Of a stretch of DNA of 44,209 nucleotides, positions 40,944-44,209 are shown one piece after another; position 1 is the first letter of the stretch; each line of letters begins with the position of its first letter. Under the pieces are notes generated by a model. That model saw nothing but the letters and a program-made list of their open reading frames with translations. It was not told the DNA's origin and did no database searches. Made by a program: the position numbers and the translations under genes. This DNA is from Pseudomonadota bacterium (lineage in GTDB: Bacteria; Pseudomonadota; Alphaproteobacteria; Caulobacterales; Caulobacteraceae): assembly GCA_963205025.1 (NCBI GenBank), contig CAUJHO010000003.1:1-44209 (forward strand), given 5' to 3'.

Positions 40944-41924
40944 ATGCTCCTCAGACTCGCCGCCTCGGCGCTCGCCACAACCGTCATTGCCGGGGCCGCC
41001 CTGCCGGCCCTGGCCCAGACCGCTACGCCCGTCGCAGCCTCCCAGGCCGCCCGTTTCGAACAGGACCGTCAGTCGATCCTGGCCATGGCCGGCGACTATC
41101 GCGTGCGCTTCGAGTTCGACGAAACCACGGCCTTCCTCGAGGGTTATGAGCCGCGCGAGCCGACCCGTTCCGGCGGCCATGAGATCGTGCGGGTGATCGC
41201 CGACACCGGCACCTTCATCAGCCTGCAGCACACCCTGGTGGCCGAACACGGCGGCGAGGTGATGATCATCAAACACTGGCGTCAGGACTGGGCCTATGAG
41301 CCGCAAACGGTCCTGACCTACACAGGGCCGGATACCTGGGCCCTGACCCAGGTGGCCGATGCAGACCGGGCCGGCGCCTGGTCGCAGACGGTCTGGCAAA
41401 CGGACGATTCCCCGCGCTACGGCGGGGTCGGTCGCTGGGACTACGCCAACGGCGTCGCCTCCTGGGAAGCGCGGACCTGGCGGCCCCTGGCCCGTCGCGA
41501 CGCCACCCGCAGCCCGCCCTATGACCGCTATGACGGCCTGAACCGGCATGTCCTGACCCCGGCCGGCTGGGTTCACGAACAGGACAATTTCAAGCTCCGC
41601 CAGGGCGACGACGGTCTGGAAACGGTCGTCCACGAGTTCGGGGTCAACACCTACACCCGGTTCAATGAGTACAATGTCGCCGCCGGCGACGCCTATTGGA
41701 CCGCCACCGCCGACTACTGGGCCGTCGTGCGCCGCCGGTGGGACGAGGCCATCATCGCCGGCGCCGGAACGCTTCATGTCGATGAGGAGGCCGAGTGGGG
41801 CTCGGAAGTCTCCGAAGCCCTGATGACCCTGGCCGACCGCATCCAGAGCGGCGAAATCGCCACCGACATCGCCATCGACGAGGCGACTAGAATCATCGCC
41901 GAGGAGACCGGCCAGGGCGGCTAG
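40944..41924 (+). CDS. DUF6607 family secreted protein
   Basis: 326-residue exported protein (signal peptide, cleavage near ALA-Q). Characteristic segments are MAGDYRVRFEFDETTAF, IIKHWRQDWAYEPQTVLTY, SQTVWQTDDSPRYGG, GLNRHVLTPAGWVHEQDN and FNEYNVAAGDAYWTATADYW, rich in Trp and Tyr. I recognise this as DUF6607, which is commonly found immediately downstream of TonB receptors of the haemoglobin/transferrin type. The biochemical role is unknown; aromatic-rich surfaces could bind a ligand such as haem. It is cotranscribed with the receptor (30-bp gap) and ends at the terminator at 41949. Confidence 0.85.
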   Translation: MLLRLAASALATTVIAGAALPALAQTATPVAASQAARFEQDRQSILAMAGDYRVRFEFDETTAFLEGYEPREPTRSGGHEIVRVIADTGTFISLQHTLVAEHGGEVMIIKHWRQDWAYEPQTVLTYTGPDTWALTQVADADRAGAWSQTVWQTDDSPRYGGVGRWDYANGVASWEARTWRPLARRDATRSPPYDRYDGLNRHVLTPAGWVHEQDNFKLRQGDDGLETVVHEFGVNTYTRFNEYNVAAGDAYWTATADYWAVVRRRWDEAIIAGAGTLHVDEEAEWGSEVSEALMTLADRIQSGEIATDIAIDEATRIIAEETGQGG

Positions 41925-41948
41925 CTCCCCTCTGTCGCCATCCAGACG

Positions 41949-41980
41949 AAGCCCCGCCGCGGCCACGCGACGGGGCTTTT
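41949..41980 (+). terminator. Intrinsic terminator of the receptor-DUF6607 operon
   Basis: AAGCCCCG paired with CGGGGCTT around a 14-nt loop, followed by TTTT, 25 bp after the DUF6607 stop. It separates the receptor operon from the second S46 peptidase gene. Confidence 0.85.
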
Positions 41981-42055
41981 CGCCTTTTGGGGGCTCTGGT
42001 TTCAGTCCGTTTGATGGTCTAGGCGTGTCCCACAGTTTGTGGAGGACCCCCCATC

Positions 42056-44116
42056 ATGTTGATCCGTCGTCTGAGCTCCGGCGTCGCCTCGGCCGCCATC
42101 GTCGTCGCCGCCCTGTCCATCGCCCCGGCCGCCCAGGCCCGCGAAGAGGGAATGTGGACCTTCGACAACTTCCCGATCGCCCGCGTCAATCGCGAGCTGG
42201 GGACCAATCTGGACCAGGCCTGGCTGGATCACATCCGGCTGTCGGCGGTGCGCCTGACGACGGGCTGCTCGGCCTCGGTCGTCAGTGCCGAAGGGCTGGT
42301 CCTGACCAACCACCACTGTGTTCTGGAATGCGTTCAGGACCTGTCCACGCCCGAGAATGATCATGTCCAGAATGGCTGGCTGACGGCGACCCGCGAGGAA
42401 GAGCGCCAGTGCCCGGGCATGCAGGCCGAGATCCTGACCCAGATCACCGACGTCACCGATCAGATCACCGCCGCCGGCCAAGGCCTGGACGGCGACGCCT
42501 ATGTCCGGGCCCGCAACGAGGCCGCCGGCCGCATCGAGCGCGAAGCCTGTGGCGAGGATTCCACCACCCGCCGCTGCCAGGTGATCAGCTTCTATCGCGG
42601 CGGCCAATACAAGCTTTACGAATACGACAGTTTCGCCGACGTCCGGCTGGTCTTCGCCCCGGAAATGCAGGCCGGCTTCTTCGGCGGCGACCCCGACAAT
42701 TTCAACTTCCCGCGCTATGCCCTGGATGCCGGCTTCCTGCGCCTCTATCGCGACGGCCAGCCGATTCAGACCAACACCTTCCTGACCTGGAACCCCAATG
42801 CGCCGACCGACGGCGAGCCGACCTTCGTGGCCGGTAATCCCGGCTCGACCGCGCGCCTGATGACGGTGGCCCAGATGGAGGCCCAGCGCGACTTCGACCT
42901 GCCGATCGGGCAGCTTCAGCGCTCGGAACTGCGCGGACGGCTGATCGCCTTCTCGGAACGGTCCGAGGAGAATGCGCGCATCGCCCTGGATCCGCTGTTC
43001 GGTGTCGAAAACAGCTTCAAGGCCATCTATGGCCGTGACCTGGCCCTGAACGATCGCGCCTTCATGCAGCGCATCCGCGACAACGAGGCCGAACTTCGCG
43101 CCCGCGTCGCGGCCGACCCGGCCCTGGCCGAACGGATCGGCGATCCCTGGGGAGAGATCGAAGCCCTGCAGGACGACTATGCCGACCTGTTCCTGTCCAA
43201 CCGCCAGCTGGTCGGCAGCGCCGGCGGCGGCTCGACCCTGTACGGCATGGCCCGCGCCATCGTGCGCGGCACGGTCGGGGCTTCGGCCTCCACCAACACC
43301 GCCGCCCTTGAACGCGCCCTGTCCTCCGATGCCCCGATCGAGCCGGAACTGGAGGAAATGTACCTGTCCTTCTGGCTGTCCAAGACGCGCGAATATCTGA
43401 CGGTCGACCATCCGGCCGTGCGTCAGCTGCTCGGCACCGAGAGCCCGGAGGCCCTGGCCGAACGGCTGGTCGAGGGCACGACCCTGACCGACCGCGAGGC
43501 CCGTCTCGCCCTGCTGCGGGGCGGCTCGGAGGCCGTTCTGGCCTCGACCGATCCGCTGATTCAGTTCGTCCTGGCCAATGACGCGACCTCGCGCCAGGCC
43601 GCCGCCGAGTGGAACACCCGCATCGTCGCCCCGACCAATCGCGCCGCCGAGCGCATCGCCCAGGCCCGGTTCGCCGTCTATGGCTCGGAGGTCTATCCCG
43701 ACGCGACCTTCTCGCTGCGCCTGTCCTATGGTCGCGTCGCGGGCTGGACCTATCGCGGCCAGGAGGTCGCGCCCTTCACCTACATCAGCGGGCTGTACGA
43801 CCGTGCCACCGGCTCGTCGCCGTTCGACCTGGCGCCGCAATGGGCCGCGGCCCAGGGCCGGGTGAACGGCAATGCCGTGTTCGACTATTCGACCACCAAT
43901 GACATCATCGGCGGCAACTCCGGCTCGCCCGTGGTCAATGCCCGCGGCGAGGTCATCGGCGCGGCCTTTGACGGCAACATCCACTCGCTGGGCGGCAACT
44001 TCGGCTACGACGGAACCCTGAACCGCACCGTGGTGGTGTCGTCGGAAGCCATCACCGAGGCCCTGCGAAACGTCTATGGCCGCTCGGCCCTGCTTGAAGA
44101 GCTGGGGGCTCGCTGA
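42056..44116 (+). CDS. S46 family dipeptidyl-peptidase, DPP7-like
   Basis: 686-residue exported S46 serine exopeptidase. Signal peptide cleavage is near AQA-R, and the hallmark EEGMWTFDNFPIARV follows. Catalytic triad: His87 (LTNHHCV), Asp224 (YALDAGFLRLY) and Ser622 (GGNSGSP). The P1 selectivity position eighteen residues after the Ser is Gly640 (AAFDGN), as in DPP7 and other broad/hydrophobic-preferring members, unlike the Arg of DPP11. It is a paralogue of the 36487 gene; a segment of 105 nt (43085-43189) is about 93 percent identical between the two, well above the surroundings. Own transcription unit, downstream of the terminator at 41949. Confidence 0.94.
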   Translation: MLIRRLSSGVASAAIVVAALSIAPAAQAREEGMWTFDNFPIARVNRELGTNLDQAWLDHIRLSAVRLTTGCSASVVSAEGLVLTNHHCVLECVQDLSTPENDHVQNGWLTATREEERQCPGMQAEILTQITDVTDQITAAGQGLDGDAYVRARNEAAGRIEREACGEDSTTRRCQVISFYRGGQYKLYEYDSFADVRLVFAPEMQAGFFGGDPDNFNFPRYALDAGFLRLYRDGQPIQTNTFLTWNPNAPTDGEPTFVAGNPGSTARLMTVAQMEAQRDFDLPIGQLQRSELRGRLIAFSERSEENARIALDPLFGVENSFKAIYGRDLALNDRAFMQRIRDNEAELRARVAADPALAERIGDPWGEIEALQDDYADLFLSNRQLVGSAGGGSTLYGMARAIVRGTVGASASTNTAALERALSSDAPIEPELEEMYLSFWLSKTREYLTVDHPAVRQLLGTESPEALAERLVEGTTLTDREARLALLRGGSEAVLASTDPLIQFVLANDATSRQAAAEWNTRIVAPTNRAAERIAQARFAVYGSEVYPDATFSLRLSYGRVAGWTYRGQEVAPFTYISGLYDRATGSSPFDLAPQWAAAQGRVNGNAVFDYSTTNDIIGGNSGSPVVNARGEVIGAAFDGNIHSLGGNFGYDGTLNRTVVVSSEAITEALRNVYGRSALLEELGAR

Positions 44117-44127
44117 CCCGGAACGGA

Positions 44128-44157
44128 CCCTCCCCCATCGCGAACGATGGGGGAGGG
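44128..44157. repeat. 13-bp perfect hairpin, dispersed-type GC-rich element
   Basis: CCCTCCCCCATCG, loop CGAA, CGATGGGGGAGGG directly after the last gene, followed by a second imperfect G-rich/C-rich dyad to the window end. The stable GNRA-like-loop stem can stop transcription. The poly-C/G style is like the element near 11.88 kb and common dispersed repeats in related genomes. Confidence 0.65.
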
Positions 44158-44209
44158 GACCGCTTGCGCTGGAGGGGGCGACGGCTCGCACCCCCTTTCC
44201 CTGGCCTGA

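Noticed and set aside
42002..44191. Minus-strand 729-codon open frame
   Set aside because: Antisense to the second S46 peptidase, whose motifs and signal peptide are unmistakable.
1..44209. CRISPR array, prophage, integrative element or defence island
   Set aside because: No spaced direct repeats, integrase, transposase, tRNA attachment site or recognised defence gene was found. Only the pntB-tail scar hints at transfer.

Overview
The window is high-GC, gene-dense DNA of an alphaproteobacterium, most likely a member of the Caulobacteraceae and probably Brevundimonas-like. This is inferred from gene content: an FzlA orthologue (an FtsZ-binding GST-like protein), the split PntAA/PntAB/PntB transhydrogenase, several TonB-dependent receptors, a DUF6607 protein beside a haem-type receptor, and paired S46 dipeptidyl-peptidases. 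No rRNA, tRNA, CRISPR array, transposase, integrase or phage gene was seen. Most of the window is core chromosome. The only clear accessory-looking spot is around 4.17-4.8 kb.

Layout. 0-4.2 kb: a secreted DUF4360 protein, then a tightly overlapping five-gene transhydrogenase operon (pntAA, small membrane protein, pntAB, small membrane protein, pntB). 4.2-4.8 kb: a 54-nt in-frame remnant of a second, diverged pntB 3' end abuts a convergent gene with a ribbon-helix-helix-like N-terminus. 4.9-7.8 kb: membrane acyltransferase, DUF1801 protein, and a WYL regulator divergent from a small unknown gene. 8.0-9.4 kb: two tandem secreted M23 (LytM) proteins separated by a strong terminator. 9.4-11.8 kb: lipoprotein, threonine ammonia-lyase, FKBP lipoprotein. 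11.8-12.2 kb: a 443-bp gene-free stretch with a GC-rich hairpin and three small inverted repeats. 12.2-15.9 kb (minus strand): CDF transporter, fzlA, queG and a GT2 glycosyltransferase. 16.0-18.0 kb: citrate synthase-family protein with an N-terminal DNA-binding domain, and uppP. 18.0-21.9 kb: pentapeptide-repeat protein, zur, and a divergent zinc-type TonB receptor sharing a textbook Zur box. 22.0-26.5 kb: SapC-like protein, MaoC-like hot-dog protein, MDR oxidoreductase, and a DsbD/ScsB-type disulfide reductase. 26.5-29.1 kb: unknown secreted protein, pgi, DUF2141 protein. 29.2-32.7 kb: xseB-csaA-ispA-dxs isoprenoid-precursor operon. 32.7-35.6 kb: ileS. 35.9-44.1 kb: lipoprotein, S46 peptidase, haem-type TonB receptor, DUF6607 protein and a second S46 peptidase.

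How the genes work together. Three loci carry a readable regulatory or functional logic. (1) zur and its outer-membrane zinc receptor share one operator. (2) The 36.5-44.1 kb locus pairs two periplasmic dipeptidyl-peptidases of predicted different P1 preference with a haem/haemoprotein-type receptor and DUF6607, preceded by a Fur-like palindrome; this suggests combined peptide and haem scavenging. (3) The transhydrogenase operon carries two extra, translationally coupled membrane proteins that look like dedicated partners. Functions are assigned from motifs read by eye; no database search was run.
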